Shown: positions 9,807-18,809 of the stretch, piece by piece
Position numbering within the stretch: the first letter of the stretch is position 1
Layout: every line of letters starts with the position of its first letter
Assembly (NCBI RefSeq): GCF_025499465.1
Contig: NZ_JAIMCA010000006.1
Location: forward strand, 496,001 to 560,000
Length of the DNA: 64,000 bases
Origin: Allobosea sp. BH3
GTDB taxonomy: Bacteria; Pseudomonadota; Alphaproteobacteria; Rhizobiales; Beijerinckiaceae
Reading direction: 5' to 3'
Made by a program: the position numbers and the translations under genes
Notes under the pieces: generated by a model
The model's input: only the letters and a program-made list of their open reading frames with translations
Told to the model about the DNA's origin: nothing
The model's database searches: none

Positions 9807-10915
9807 TTGCCGGTCTTGACGCGCGTCCAGAGGCGGTTGACCACCCGCTGGGCCTTCTGGTCGTAGGGCGTGATCGTATAGAGCCGGCCCATCACCTCAT
9901 CCGAAGGGTAGATTCCCGGATTGTCTCGCACCGCGGGCGAAAGCAGCGGCTTCGAGGCGAGATTGCCGTTGGCATACTGGATGAAGTCCGAGTTCTTCGC
10001 CGCCATGGCGGGACGATTGACGAAATCGATGAACTTCAGCGCCGCATCGACATTGCCGGCATCCTTCGGGATCACGAAGGAATCAAACCACATCAACGCG
10101 CCCTCCTTCGGGATGGAATAGGCGATCTGGACGTTGTTCTTCGCTTCCTCGGCGCGCTTCTTGGCCTGGAGGATATCGCCCGAATAGCCGACGGCGAGGC
10201 AGATATCGCCATTCGCCAGCGCGTTAATGTATTCGGACGAATGGAATTTCTGGATGTGCGGGCGGATCTTGCGCAGCAGCTCCCCGGCCTTGTTGAGATC
10301 GGCCTCGTTCTTGGAGTCCGGGTTCAGGCCGAGATAGCGCAGCGCGGCCGGGAACATCTCCTCGACCGCATCGAGGACGTGGACTCCGCAGTTTGAGAGC
10401 TTTTTGAGCTGATCGGGCTCGAAGACGATCTTCCACGAATCGATCACCGCATCGGGGCCGAGCCGTTCCTTGATCTTCGCGACGTTGTAGCCGATCCCCG
10501 TCGTGCCCCACATGTAGTTCACGGCGTATTTGTTGCCGGGATCGTATTTGTCGAGGCGCTTCTGGATCTCGGGCCAGAGGTTCTTGAGGTTCGGCGCCTT
10601 GGCCGTGTCGACCGGCTGGTAGAGACCGAGCGGGATGTGGCGTGGCAGGAAGGAAGCCGTGACGACGATGAGGTCATAGCCGGTCTTGCCGGCGAGCAGC
10701 TTGGTCTCGACCGTCTCCATCTGGTCGAAGGTGTCGTAGACGACCGTGATGCCGGTTTCCTTCTTGAAGGCGTCGAGCACCTCCGGGTCGACATAGTCCG
10801 ACCAGTTGAAGATGCGCAGCTGCTTGTCCTGCGCGCTTGCCGGCGCCGCCAGCAGCCCAAGTCCGATCGCACAGGCCGCAAGGGCCCCGGCCAGTCGCGT
10901 CGTCGTCTTACCCAA
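9803..10915 (-). CDS. potF: Periplasmic polyamine-binding protein (PotF-like)
   Basis: 370 residues starting at TTG 10915, preceded by GGAGGGG about 4-10 nt upstream. The Sec signal peptide ends at ASAQD (about residue 28). The mature part starts KQLRIFNWSDYVDPEVLDAFKKETG, typical of PotF/PotD. Other family landmarks are MWGTTGIGYN, AVGYSGDI and WFDSFVIPKDA. It captures putrescine or a related amine in the periplasm for the PotGHI membrane complex. A TTG start for what is usually the most abundant component is unusual, but the strong Shine-Dalgarno may compensate. Confidence 0.92.
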   Translation of the reverse strand: MGKTTTRLAGALAACAIGLGLLAAPASAQDKQLRIFNWSDYVDPEVLDAFKKETGITVVYDTFDQMETVETKLLAGKTGYDLIVVTASFLPRHIPLGLYQPVDTAKAPNLKNLWPEIQKRLDKYDPGNKYAVNYMWGTTGIGYNVAKIKERLGPDAVIDSWKIVFEPDQLKKLSNCGVHVLDAVEEMFPAALRYLGLNPDSKNEADLNKAGELLRKIRPHIQKFHSSEYINALANGDICLAVGYSGDILQAKKRAEEAKNNVQIAYSIPKEGALMWFDSFVIPKDAGNVDAALKFIDFVNRPAMAAKNSDFIQYANGNLASKPLLSPAVRDNPGIYPSDEVMGRLYTITPYDQKAQRVVNRLWTRVKTGK

Positions 10916-11117
10916 TCTGCCCCTCCATCACGCTCAGGCGCGCGCACGCTACCAGCTTTCCCCCCGGCATCAACCGGCCGCGGGCGCGACGGAACTTCGC
11001 GTGTGGGCAACGCTGCCGAAATATGCGCCAGCGCCGATCACCGCTGGCCCGCTTGCTGACAGGAGCGTGATCGCCGGGGTCCTTGTCGCCCCGAAAGGCC
11101 CGCCGATATCGTAACGC

Positions 11118-11855
11118 ATGGGTTTCCTGCGTCGCTTCCTCGCGTTCTTCGCCCTCGCCTTCCTGCTGCCGGTCGCAAGCCATGCCGGCTGGTGGGTCTG
11201 GCAGACGCATGCGCCGGACTGGCGCGCCGCCGACTGGACGAGCGCGAAGCTGCTGCCCGCAGCGACTATCGAGCCCGAGGCGACGATTCATGTCTTCGCC
11301 GCGCGCGTCGGGCGCTGGCGCGGCATCTTCGCGCATCATTCCTGGGTGGTAGTGAAGGAGCGCGGCGCCAGCGCCTATACGCGCTTCGACGTCGTCGGCT
11401 GGGGCACGCCGGTGCGCGTCAACCACCGCGAGGCGGATGGCCGCTGGTATGGCAATATGCCGGAACCGGTCGCGGAGATTCGTGGCGAGGCGGCCGAACG
11501 GCTGATCCCGCAGATCCGCGCCGCAGTGGCGAGCTATGCCTATTCCAATCCCGGCAGCTATCTCGCCTGGCCGGGGCCGAACTCGAACAGCTTCGTCCAG
11601 CATGTACTGTCCGAGGTGCCGGAGCTTCGAGAGGCCCTGCCGCCCACAGCCATCGGCAAGGATTGGCGCGCGGACGGCGTCTTCGCGGGGCTGACCGCCA
11701 GCCGCACCGGCATCCAGGCCTCGCTCTTCGGGCTCGCCGGGGTGAGCGTCGGCTGGGTCGAGGGCATCGAGATCAACCTGCTCGGCCTCGTCGCGGGGCT
11801 GGACCTGCGCAGCCCGGCGCTAAAGCTGCCGGGCTGGGGAAGGGTCGGGGTTTAG
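11118..11855 (+). CDS. DUF3750 family protein with N-terminal signal/anchor
   Basis: 245 residues. A hydrophobic N-terminus (FLRRFLAFFALAFLLPVASHAGWW) suggests a signal anchor. The remainder shows family features such as the HSWVVVKE and YARFDVVGWG-like stretch (here AYTRFDVVGWG), AYSNPGSYLAWPGPNSNSFV and a C-terminal GVEGIEINLLGL-like segment (VGWVEGIEINLLGLV). The DUF3750 family is of unknown function; its conserved His and Ser/Asn residues hint at a papain- or NlpC-like fold, but that is inference. It is divergent from potF and convergent with the PLP enzyme at 11866 (10 bp between stops). Confidence 0.75.
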   Translation: MGFLRRFLAFFALAFLLPVASHAGWWVWQTHAPDWRAADWTSAKLLPAATIEPEATIHVFAARVGRWRGIFAHHSWVVVKERGASAYTRFDVVGWGTPVRVNHREADGRWYGNMPEPVAEIRGEAAERLIPQIRAAVASYAYSNPGSYLAWPGPNSNSFVQHVLSEVPELREALPPTAIGKDWRADGVFAGLTASRTGIQASLFGLAGVSVGWVEGIEINLLGLVAGLDLRSPALKLPGWGRVGV

Positions 11856-11865
11856 GGGGCCGCGC

Positions 11866-13149
11866 TCACACAGCTTCGAAAGCTTGCGCCAGATCCGAGA
11901 TCAGATCCTCGATGTTCTCGATGCCGACCGAAATGCGGATCAGCGCGTCGGTGAGGCCGATCTCCTCGCGCAGTTCCTTCGCGACGCCCGAATGCGTCAT
12001 CGCGGCTGGGTGCGAGACCAGCGTCTCCGTTCCGCCGAGGCTGACCGCGAGCTTCATGATCTGCAGGTTATCGAGCAGGGCGAAGGCTTCCTTCTCGCCG
12101 CCCTTGACGTCGAAGGCGAAGGTCGAGCCGGGCTCGACGCATTGCCGGTCGAACACCGCCTTGCGCGGGTCGCCCGCCTTCAGGTTGCCGAGATAATGCA
12201 CCTTGGCGACCTTCGGGTGCTTCTCCAGATATTCGGCCACGAGCCTTGCGTTCTCGTTGGCGCGGCTCATGCGAATGTCGAGCGTCTCCAGCGAGCGCAT
12301 CAGCATCCAGCAGGAATTCGGGTCCGCTTGCGTGCCCAGCGAGCCGCGCCAGCTCTTCACCTGCCGCACCAGCGCCTCGGAGCCGCTGATCGAGCCACCG
12401 ACGAGGTCGGAATGGCCGCCGACATATTTGGTCAGCGAGAGCAGGGTCAGGTCGGCGCCGAGGTTCAGCGGCTTCTGGTATTTCGGGCCGAGGAGCGTGT
12501 TGTCGACGACGACGGGCGGGCGATGGCCCTGCGACTTCTCCAGCTCGTCGGCGATCGCCTTGCAGGCGGCGAGGTCGACGAGGCCGTTCGTCGGATTGGC
12601 CGGCGTCTCGACCAGGATCATGCCGACGCGGCCCTTGGCGGCGGCTTCCTTGGCGACCTTGCGCATCTGCGCGATGTCGAGCCCGTCGGTGAAGCCGAAG
12701 GGCGTGATGCCGAAGGCGCCCATCTGGTTCTTGAGCAGCGTTTCCGTGCCGCCATAGAGCGGGCGGGAATGCAGGATCGTGTCACCCGGACGCAGGAAGG
12801 CGAAGCAGGTCGTCGCGACCGCGGCCATGCCGGAGGCGAAGACGGCGCATTTCTCGGCCTCGTCCCAGATCGCCAGGCGATCCTCGAGGATCTCCATATT
12901 GGGATGGTTGAAGCGCGAATAGACGAGACCCGGCTTCTCTCCGGGCTTCGGCTGGCGCCGGCCCGAGGTGAAATCGAAGAAGTCCTTGCCCTGCTGGGCG
13001 TTCTCGAAAACGAAGGTCGAGGTCAGGAAGACCGGCGGCTTGAGCGAGCCTTCCGACATCGCCGGCGAATAGCCGAAGCCCATCATCAGCGTCTCGGGAT
13101 GAAGCCGGCGATTGGCGATCCGGTCCTTGTGATAGCTGTCTTCGCTCAT
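11866..13149 (-). CDS. Cystathionine gamma-synthase family PLP enzyme (Cys/Met metabolism)
   Basis: 427 residues, ATG 13149 preceded by a strong AGGAGG. Fold type I PLP enzyme of the Cys/Met metabolism family: SLTKYVGGHSD places the Schiff-base lysine at K241, with ETPANPTNG at 181-189 and YSRFNHPN at 77-84 contributing to PLP and dimer contacts. At residues 131-135 it reads LYGGT; methionine gamma-lyases carry Cys in the fourth position (LYGCT), so a classical MGL is unlikely. Cystathionine gamma-synthase, gamma-lyase or O-acyl-homoserine sulfhydrylase activity is possible. Divergent from an Lrp-type regulator at 13296, which probably controls it. Confidence 0.88.
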   Translation of the reverse strand: MSEDSYHKDRIANRRLHPETLMMGFGYSPAMSEGSLKPPVFLTSTFVFENAQQGKDFFDFTSGRRQPKPGEKPGLVYSRFNHPNMEILEDRLAIWDEAEKCAVFASGMAAVATTCFAFLRPGDTILHSRPLYGGTETLLKNQMGAFGITPFGFTDGLDIAQMRKVAKEAAAKGRVGMILVETPANPTNGLVDLAACKAIADELEKSQGHRPPVVVDNTLLGPKYQKPLNLGADLTLLSLTKYVGGHSDLVGGSISGSEALVRQVKSWRGSLGTQADPNSCWMLMRSLETLDIRMSRANENARLVAEYLEKHPKVAKVHYLGNLKAGDPRKAVFDRQCVEPGSTFAFDVKGGEKEAFALLDNLQIMKLAVSLGGTETLVSHPAAMTHSGVAKELREEIGLTDALIRISVGIENIEDLISDLAQAFEAV

Positions 13150-13295
13150 GGACTTTTCCTCCTGTGCCGCGACGGGCGCGACGGCCTCTGCCGCTCAGAA
13201 TAATCTCGCAGGAACGCCATTGCTTGGTCGATCAGGCTCGCCTTAACATCCTCTCTGCAGCTTCCTGCTCATCCAAGGCCTACGGAGAGCATATC

Positions 13296-13754
13296 ATGCT
13301 CGATACAATCGACCGCCGAATCCTCGCCGTGCTGCGCGAGGACGGACGCATCACCAACCAGGACCTCTCGCAGCGCGTCGGCCTCTCGCCGACCCCCTGC
13401 CTGCGCCGCCTGAAGCGGCTGGAGGAAACCGGCGTCATCCAAGGCTATGCCGCGATCGTCGACCCCAAGGCCTATGGCCTGCCCTTCAGCGTCTTCGTCT
13501 CGGTGCGCCTGATCCAGCAGAACCAGGACCATATCACCGAGTTCGAGAAGGCGGTCGAGAGTTGGAGCGAGGTGGCCGAATGCTATCTGATGACCGGCTC
13601 GCAGGATTATCTGCTGCGCGTCGTCACAGACGGCATCGAGGGCTATGAGCGCTTCCTGAAGCAGAAGGTGACGAAGCTGAAATGCATCCAGTCGGTCGAA
13701 TCCAACTTCGCGCTGGCGACCATCAAGAAGCGTTCCGGCCTGCCGCCGATCTAG
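13296..13754 (+). CDS. Lrp/AsnC family transcriptional regulator
   Basis: 152 residues from ATG 13296 (an upstream in-frame extension to 13164 lacks homology). The N-terminal winged HTH is TIDRRILAVLREDGRITNQDLSQRVGLSPTPCLRRLKRLEETGVI (residues about 3-48), followed by a RAM ligand-binding domain (about 65-145) with the usual YLMTGSQDYLLRV core. Proteins of this type bind amino acids and regulate adjacent metabolic genes. It is divergent from the Cys/Met PLP enzyme across 146 bp, an arrangement like mdeR-mdeA in pseudomonads. Ligand unknown; methionine, cysteine or homoserine are reasonable guesses. Confidence 0.93.
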   Translation: MLDTIDRRILAVLREDGRITNQDLSQRVGLSPTPCLRRLKRLEETGVIQGYAAIVDPKAYGLPFSVFVSVRLIQQNQDHITEFEKAVESWSEVAECYLMTGSQDYLLRVVTDGIEGYERFLKQKVTKLKCIQSVESNFALATIKKRSGLPPI

Positions 13755-13763
13755 GGGCGGCCT

Positions 13764-14780
13764 TCAGAGGCCGCGATCCATCGCGCGGCGCACCACCTGC
13801 GTGACCTCGCTGTTGGACAGGAAGAGGTCGTGGCGCAGCATGCTCCAGCCGCGGCCAGAGGTGTCGGCGACGCGCACACCCAGAGATTCCAGCCGAGAGC
13901 GGTCGGCGGCGCCGGCCCGTGCCACGCCACCGGCGATGCGGGCCGAGAGCGCGAGCGCCCTGTCGCCCGGATCGATGATGACCGTCATGCGGCGAGCGAG
14001 CGGCCCGAGCTTCTTCACCGTCTGCTCGAAGGCGTCGATATCGACGTCCGGCGAGGCCAGCACGACCGAGCCGATCCGGGCGTAGACATCCTGCGAGTCG
14101 CGCAGCTCGCGCAGGCCTTCCAGCGTCAGGAACGTCCCCATCGAATGGGCGACGATGTGGATGCGCCCGACGGTCGGGTTGGCGACGAGCGCCTGGAGGG
14201 CCTGCACGAAGCCGTCTCGGGACCAGAGAGCGCTTTCCCGATCATAGGCGTAGTCGAAGAGCTTGCCGCCCGAGGGCCAGGTGAAGAGCGCCGTGCGTCC
14301 CTGGAATTCGAGCGCGTGCGAGAGCTGTCCGGCGCTACGCGCGGCCGATTCGAAACTCTCGTTGAAGCCGTGCACGTACAGCAGCACGTCGCGGCCGTTC
14401 GCAGCCTGGGCGAAGGCCCGCGTGGCGTCGCGGCTGGTCTCGCGCTCCGCGCCCAGCACCGCCCAGTCGCCGCTGACGGCGGAGGAAACGCGGCCAGCGA
14501 TGCCGCGGCCGGGCGGATCGAGCTTGATCTCCGCGAAGGTCAGCGGGCCGCGGTCGGTGCCGAAATAGGGCGCCGTGTTGCCCGTCGCATTGCGGGTGGT
14601 CATCACGAGCAGCCGCGGCTCCTTACCGAGCGACGAGGCATCCGCCCGCTCCGGCTCGGAGAAGGGCGAAACACTCGCCTCGCTCTGCGCACAGGCGGAA
14701 AGCCCCAGCGGCAGCAGAGCGGCCAGGACCAGCGAACGGCAGGAGAAATCGCGCCTCGTGACAGGCATGAGGTCAGGCAT
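13764..14780 (-). CDS. Alpha/beta hydrolase lipoprotein (DUF900), copy A
   Basis: 338 residues from ATG 14780 (MPVTRR at 14768 is an alternative start). The signal has a lipobox LSAC (Cys about residue 30), so it is probably a lipoprotein. The DUF900 hydrolase core has an oxyanion strand LLYVHGFNESFESA, nucleophile elbow AHSMGTFLTLEGL (Ser), acidic residue in SPDVDIDAF and a late His in RHDLFL. Substrate unknown. It lies next to a paralogue (14903-16066) of the same orientation that shares all these motifs, so it arose by tandem duplication. Confidence 0.85.
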   Translation of the reverse strand: MPDLMPVTRRDFSCRSLVLAALLPLGLSACAQSEASVSPFSEPERADASSLGKEPRLLVMTTRNATGNTAPYFGTDRGPLTFAEIKLDPPGRGIAGRVSSAVSGDWAVLGAERETSRDATRAFAQAANGRDVLLYVHGFNESFESAARSAGQLSHALEFQGRTALFTWPSGGKLFDYAYDRESALWSRDGFVQALQALVANPTVGRIHIVAHSMGTFLTLEGLRELRDSQDVYARIGSVVLASPDVDIDAFEQTVKKLGPLARRMTVIIDPGDRALALSARIAGGVARAGAADRSRLESLGVRVADTSGRGWSMLRHDLFLSNSEVTQVVRRAMDRGL

Positions 14781-14902
14781 CCGATGATTCGAGAGAGGCC
14801 GAAATTGGCCAGCCCCACCTTAAGGACAGGCCAACGCGGCCAGAATGCGGCAATCCCGCCGTCCGCTTCATGGAAAGACGCGAGCGTTGCACCAAGGCGA
14901 CA

Positions 14903-16066
14903 TCAGCGCGCGCCGGAGAGGATCGTGATCGGGGCGGTGACGACGAGCCCCACCGTGGAGCCGACCGTGCCGACCACGCCACCGGCGACATCACCGAGCC
15001 GGTCGCCGAACTGCGGCCCGGAGAAGCCGACGCCCTTGTCCTGCCTGAGCCGCTCGCCAATGAGCTGCACCACACGGGGAGACGAGGCGAACTTGCCATG
15101 GTTGAGGCCATCGCCGGACGAGATTTCAGAGAGGTCGATGAGCTTCACGCCGAGCTTCTCCAACTGGGCGATCGTCTCCGTATCCTTGCTCGAAACAGCC
15201 CCGAGCCGCTTCTTGTCGCCGGCGAAGCGGCGCGAAAAATCAAGTGCCCGGTCGTCGGCTGAGACGAAGACCGTGACGGGACGCCTGATCTCCCGCATCT
15301 GCGTCCTGAAGACGTCGAGATCGACATCCGGCGCCGCCAAGATCACGTCGCGCAGCTTGCCGCCGAAATCTCCGTCGCCGCGGATCGCGGCCTGCCGCAG
15401 CGCCTCGAGCGTCAGCATCGTCCCCATCGAATGGGCGAGGATGTCCATTTTCGTGGGGCCGAGGTCACGCGCGATCGCTCGCAGGTTGAGCTCCAGGAAA
15501 TCGCGCGAATAGAAGGCGCTCTCACGGTCATAAGGATAGGCCAGGAGCTCGCCGCGAGAGGGCCAGGTGAACAGGACCGCTATGCCCTTGAAGCCGGAAT
15601 CGTAGACGATCTGCGCGAAGCGATAGGCGGCGTCGGCGAAATTGGTGTTGTAGCCGTGGACGAAGACCAGCACGTCGCGCTGCGCGGCCGGCAGGCGTTG
15701 GATATCCCGCCGCACATCGGCCAGCACAGGGGCAAGGTCGAGCTTCTGGATCTGCGTCACCGTGAAATGTTTCGACGGATCGCCCGGCCCGGAGCTGGGC
15801 AGTTCCAGCTCGCCGGCCTTGTGGCTCAGCGGGACGGTGACGTCGAGCCGACCGAATGCAAGCCTCCGCCCGCGCTCACCGCTGAAATAGACCGGCTGCG
15901 CCGACGGCTCGCGGGTAGTCGCGACATAAATCTGGACCGTGCCCGCGACATCGGCCTTGGGTGCCTGGCTCAGCTCCAGCACACGCGGCGTGCCGCAGCC
16001 GGCGAGCACCACCGGCGCAAGCAGCACGAACATCAGGACACGAAGCCGCTTCGCAACGCACATCAT
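14903..16066 (-). CDS. Alpha/beta hydrolase lipoprotein (DUF900), copy B
   Basis: 387 residues from ATG 16066 (a second ATG is next to it at 16063). Lipobox LAGC with Cys about residue 24. Core motifs parallel copy A: LVFVHGYNTNFADA, LFTWPSRGELLAYPYDRESA, AHSMGTMLTLEAL and APDVDLDVF, with the His candidate in LNHGKF. The C-terminus extends about 50 residues beyond copy A and ends in a Gly/Val-rich segment (DVAGGVVGTVGSTVGLVV), which could be an amphipathic or membrane-associated helix. Role unknown; esterase or lipase-like at the envelope is inferred from fold and lipobox. Divergent from meaB. Confidence 0.85.
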   Translation of the reverse strand: MMCVAKRLRVLMFVLLAPVVLAGCGTPRVLELSQAPKADVAGTVQIYVATTREPSAQPVYFSGERGRRLAFGRLDVTVPLSHKAGELELPSSGPGDPSKHFTVTQIQKLDLAPVLADVRRDIQRLPAAQRDVLVFVHGYNTNFADAAYRFAQIVYDSGFKGIAVLFTWPSRGELLAYPYDRESAFYSRDFLELNLRAIARDLGPTKMDILAHSMGTMLTLEALRQAAIRGDGDFGGKLRDVILAAPDVDLDVFRTQMREIRRPVTVFVSADDRALDFSRRFAGDKKRLGAVSSKDTETIAQLEKLGVKLIDLSEISSGDGLNHGKFASSPRVVQLIGERLRQDKGVGFSGPQFGDRLGDVAGGVVGTVGSTVGLVVTAPITILSGAR

Positions 16067-16185
16067 CGTTCAGTCGTCCCACCACCGCGCCGAATCCTCA
16101 AGATGCGCGCATGACACAGTGATGAAGGATTGAGGATGCGCGGGGATAGCTTGTCGCCCGCGATGCCGCCTTGCTAACTGGCGCC

Positions 16186-17172
16186 ATGGCCGACCCGACC
16201 TCCCCTGCCGACTCGCTCGGCGACGCGATCCTCGCCGGCGAGCGAGCGGCGCTGGCACGCGCCATCACGCTGGCGGAATCCCGCCGGGCGGACCATCGCG
16301 CGCAGGCGCAGAAGCTGATCCAGCGGCTGCTGCCGCATACCGGGAAAGCGATCCGCGTCGGCATCACCGGCGTGCCGGGCGTCGGCAAGTCGACGACGAT
16401 CGATGCGCTGGGAACCTATCTGACGGGCAAGGGCCACAAGGTCGCGGTGCTCGCGGTCGATCCGTCCTCGACGCGGACCGGCGGCTCCATCCTCGGCGAC
16501 AAGACCCGCATGGCACGGCTCGCCGTCGACCCCAACGCCTATATCCGCCCCTCGCCTTCGTCTGGCACGCTGGGCGGCGTCGCGGCCAAGACCCGCGAGA
16601 CGATGCTGCTCTGCGAGGCGGCCGGCTTCGACGTGATCCTGGTCGAAACGGTCGGCGTCGGGCAGTCGGAGACGGCCGTCGCCGACCTCACCGACTTCTT
16701 CCTCGTCCTGATGCTGCCCAATGCCGGCGACGAGCTGCAAGGCATCAAGAAGGGCATCATCGAGCTCGCCGACATGATCGCGGTCAACAAGGCCGACGGT
16801 GCGGGGGCAACGCCCGCTCGCGTCGCGGCCGCGCAGTACAAGGCGGCGCTGCATATCCTTGCGCCGACCTCGTCGCTCTGGAGCACGCCGGCCGTCACCA
16901 TCTCGGGCCTGACCGGGGAAGGCCTCGATGCGCTCTGGGCCAAGGTCGAGGAGCATCGCGACCGGTTCGAGGCCAAGGGCCTGATCGCCGAGAAGCGCCG
17001 CCGGCAGGATGTGAAGTGGATGTGGACGATGGTCCAGGACCGGCTGCAGGCAAAGCTGCGGCACGATCCGGCGCTCAAGGCCCGCACGCCGGAGCTGGAA
17101 GCCTCCGTCGCATCGGGAGAGCTGGCGCCGACCCTGGCGGCCGAGGAAATCGCGAAGGCATTGGGACTATGA
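16186..17172 (+). CDS. meaB: Methylmalonyl-CoA mutase-associated GTPase MeaB
   Basis: 328 residues from ATG 16186. G3E-family GTPase with Walker A GVPGVGKS at residues 62-69, [21 protein letters not shown] following it, the Walker B/G3 region [10 protein letters not shown] and the base-recognition NKADG. MeaB protects methylmalonyl-CoA mutase and gates loading and removal of adenosylcobalamin. The mutase subunits are encoded 10-12 kb upstream at 1189-6498, so the system is complete but dispersed. A 4-bp ATGA overlap couples it to the next gene. Confidence 0.95.
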   Translation: MADPTSPADSLGDAILAGERAALARAITLAESRRADHRAQAQKLIQRLLPHTGKAIRVGITGVPGVGKSTTIDALGTYLTGKGHKVAVLAVDPSSTRTGGSILGDKTRMARLAVDPNAYIRPSPSSGTLGGVAAKTRETMLLCEAAGFDVILVETVGVGQSETAVADLTDFFLVLMLPNAGDELQGIKKGIIELADMIAVNKADGAGATPARVAAAQYKAALHILAPTSSLWSTPAVTISGLTGEGLDALWAKVEEHRDRFEAKGLIAEKRRRQDVKWMWTMVQDRLQAKLRHDPALKARTPELEASVASGELAPTLAAEEIAKALGL

Positions 17173-17804
17173 GCAGCAACCGGACGCTGGACCTTCTCGT
17201 CACCGGCTTCGGCCCTTTTCCGGGCGTCAGAATCAATCCCACGACGCGGCTGGCGAAACTCGTCGAGGCCCGCCTGCGGAATTCCGGCCTGCGGATCGGC
17301 TCCGCAATTCTTGAAACAAGCTATGCGGCGGGGCTGCCCACTCTGCGACGAGAGATCGACGCTGCCGCTCCCGGAGCGATCCTGCTGCTCGGGGTCGCGG
17401 CGCGCGCCCGCAATGTCCGTGTCGAGCTGTATGCGCGCGGCCGCTCGAACCCGCTGCATCCCGATGCGACCGGGCGCACGCCCAAAAGCACGAGCCGTGG
17501 GGGCGGTCTGCCGAAGCTGACCACGGGCCGGCCGCTCGGCGCGCTGTCGCATCTGCGCCGCCTCGGCATCGCCAGCCGCCTCTCGCCCTCGGCCGGGCGC
17601 TATCTCTGCGATGCAAGCTATGCGGCGGCGCTCAACCACCCCGCGATGGCCGGGCGGCCGGTGCTGTTCGTCCATGTGCCCTGGCTGAAGCCGGCGGCCG
17701 GCTCTAAGCCTGCGACACGGGTGAAAGCCTTCCGGCCGGGAACGGATCGCCTGTCGCGGGCGCTGGCCGCGATCGGCCTGAGCCTCGCTGTCGCGGGTCG
17801 CTGA
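17169..17804 (+). CDS. Pyroglutamyl-peptidase I-like (peptidase C15)
   Basis: 211 residues; ATG overlaps the meaB stop. The N-terminal [17 protein letters not shown] motif is the hallmark of peptidase C15. Candidate catalytic triad: Glu86 (VRVELYARG), Cys147 ([11 protein letters not shown]) and His169 (VLFVHVPW), in the expected order and spacing. The usual central sequence between Glu and Cys is shortened and diverged, with an odd basic stretch ([10 protein letters not shown]), so specificity for N-terminal pyroglutamate is uncertain. Cytosolic. Translational coupling to meaB has no obvious metabolic logic. Confidence 0.78.
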   Translation: MSSNRTLDLLVTGFGPFPGVRINPTTRLAKLVEARLRNSGLRIGSAILETSYAAGLPTLRREIDAAAPGAILLLGVAARARNVRVELYARGRSNPLHPDATGRTPKSTSRGGGLPKLTTGRPLGALSHLRRLGIASRLSPSAGRYLCDASYAAALNHPAMAGRPVLFVHVPWLKPAAGSKPATRVKAFRPGTDRLSRALAAIGLSLAVAGR

Positions 17805-17810
17805 CTGCTC

Positions 17811-18809
17811 TCAGGCGGCCGGCGCGCGCACGCGGCCGACCTCGATGCCGTTCCAGTTTTTCAGCACGGCCTCGCGCAACGGCGCGAAATCGGCTGCTGT
17901 CGCCTCGTCCATCGGCAGGAAACGCGCAATGAGCGCGCCGAGCGCGACCTCGGCGGCGCGGCCGGCGCCGTCGTCGCATTTGAGCGCGATGCCGTAACCC
18001 AGATCCGGCAGGGCCGCGCAGTAGACGCCCTCGGCCCCGGTCTTGGTGAAGGCGCGTGCGCCGAGCAGGGTCATCAGCCGCGTGTCATAGCGGTCGGTGC
18101 CCGCGACCATGAAGGGATGCGCCGCGGCCGCCGCCCGGATGCGCGCCGCAGCCTTTGCCCGCTCTGGGCCGAAGCCGTGGCCGGTGCCGAGGCGGGCGAA
18201 GCCGAGCGCCAACGCGTTGAGCGGCACGGCATAGGAAGGGATCGAGCAGCCGTCGGTGCCCATGTGCTCGGAAGTATGGGCGGCGCCCGTCACCGCTTCC
18301 AGCGCGCCGCGCACGGCCTGCTGGACGGCGTGGCCAGCCTTCACATAGCCGGCCGGGTCCTCGTCGAGGCCGCAGGAGAGGCAGACGAAGCCGGCATGCT
18401 TGCCGGAGCAGTTGTTGTTGAGCGCGCTCGGTTCGGCGCCGGACTTGGCCAGCGCGCGGGCGGCCTTCTCGTTCATCGGCCAATGCGCCCCGCATTCGAG
18501 GCAGCCGGCTTCGCGGCCCGCCTTCCTCAACATGCCGAGTGAGGTTTCGGCATGGAGCGGCTCGCCGGAATGCGAGGAGACTGCGAGCGCGATCTCGGCC
18601 TCGGTCAGCCCATAGCGGTCGGCCGCGCCGCTCTCCAGCAGCGGCAGGGCCTGGATCGCCTTCACGGCCGAACGCGGGAAGACCGGCCGCTCGAGATCGC
18701 CGGCTGCGAAGACCACCGCGCCATCGGCATCGACCACGATCGCGGAGCCGCGATGGCGCGACTCGACGGTGTTGCCGCGCGTGACTTCGGCGAGAACGGG
18801 ATTTTCCAT
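17811..18809 (-). CDS. L-asparaginase, Rhizobium etli ReAV type (Asparaginase_II family)
   Basis: 332 residues from ATG 18809 with GGAGG upstream; the longer frame to 18881 is not needed. Residues known to matter in R. etli ReAV are present with an offset of one: the SxxK pair Ser47 and Lys50 (PRSAVK), the serine cluster SSHSGE at 78-83, and the zinc ligands Cys134, Lys137 (NCSGKH) and Cys188 (GTDGCS). Unrelated to the E. coli enzymes. It deaminates asparagine to aspartate and ammonia, probably in the cytosol as no signal peptide is seen. Divergent from the hydrolase at 18912. Confidence 0.9.
   Translation of the reverse strand: MENPVLAEVTRGNTVESRHRGSAIVVDADGAVVFAAGDLERPVFPRSAVKAIQALPLLESGAADRYGLTEAEIALAVSSHSGEPLHAETSLGMLRKAGREAGCLECGAHWPMNEKAARALAKSGAEPSALNNNCSGKHAGFVCLSCGLDEDPAGYVKAGHAVQQAVRGALEAVTGAAHTSEHMGTDGCSIPSYAVPLNALALGFARLGTGHGFGPERAKAAARIRAAAAAHPFMVAGTDRYDTRLMTLLGARAFTKTGAEGVYCAALPDLGYGIALKCDDGAGRAAEVALGALIARFLPMDEATAADFAPLREAVLKNWNGIEVGRVRAPAA

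Noticed and set aside
13150-13295. SAM riboswitch before the Cys/Met PLP enzyme
   Set aside because: I could not recognise a SAM-II or SAM-I pattern on the minus strand; the region looks like a plain divergent promoter with a strong ribosome-binding site.
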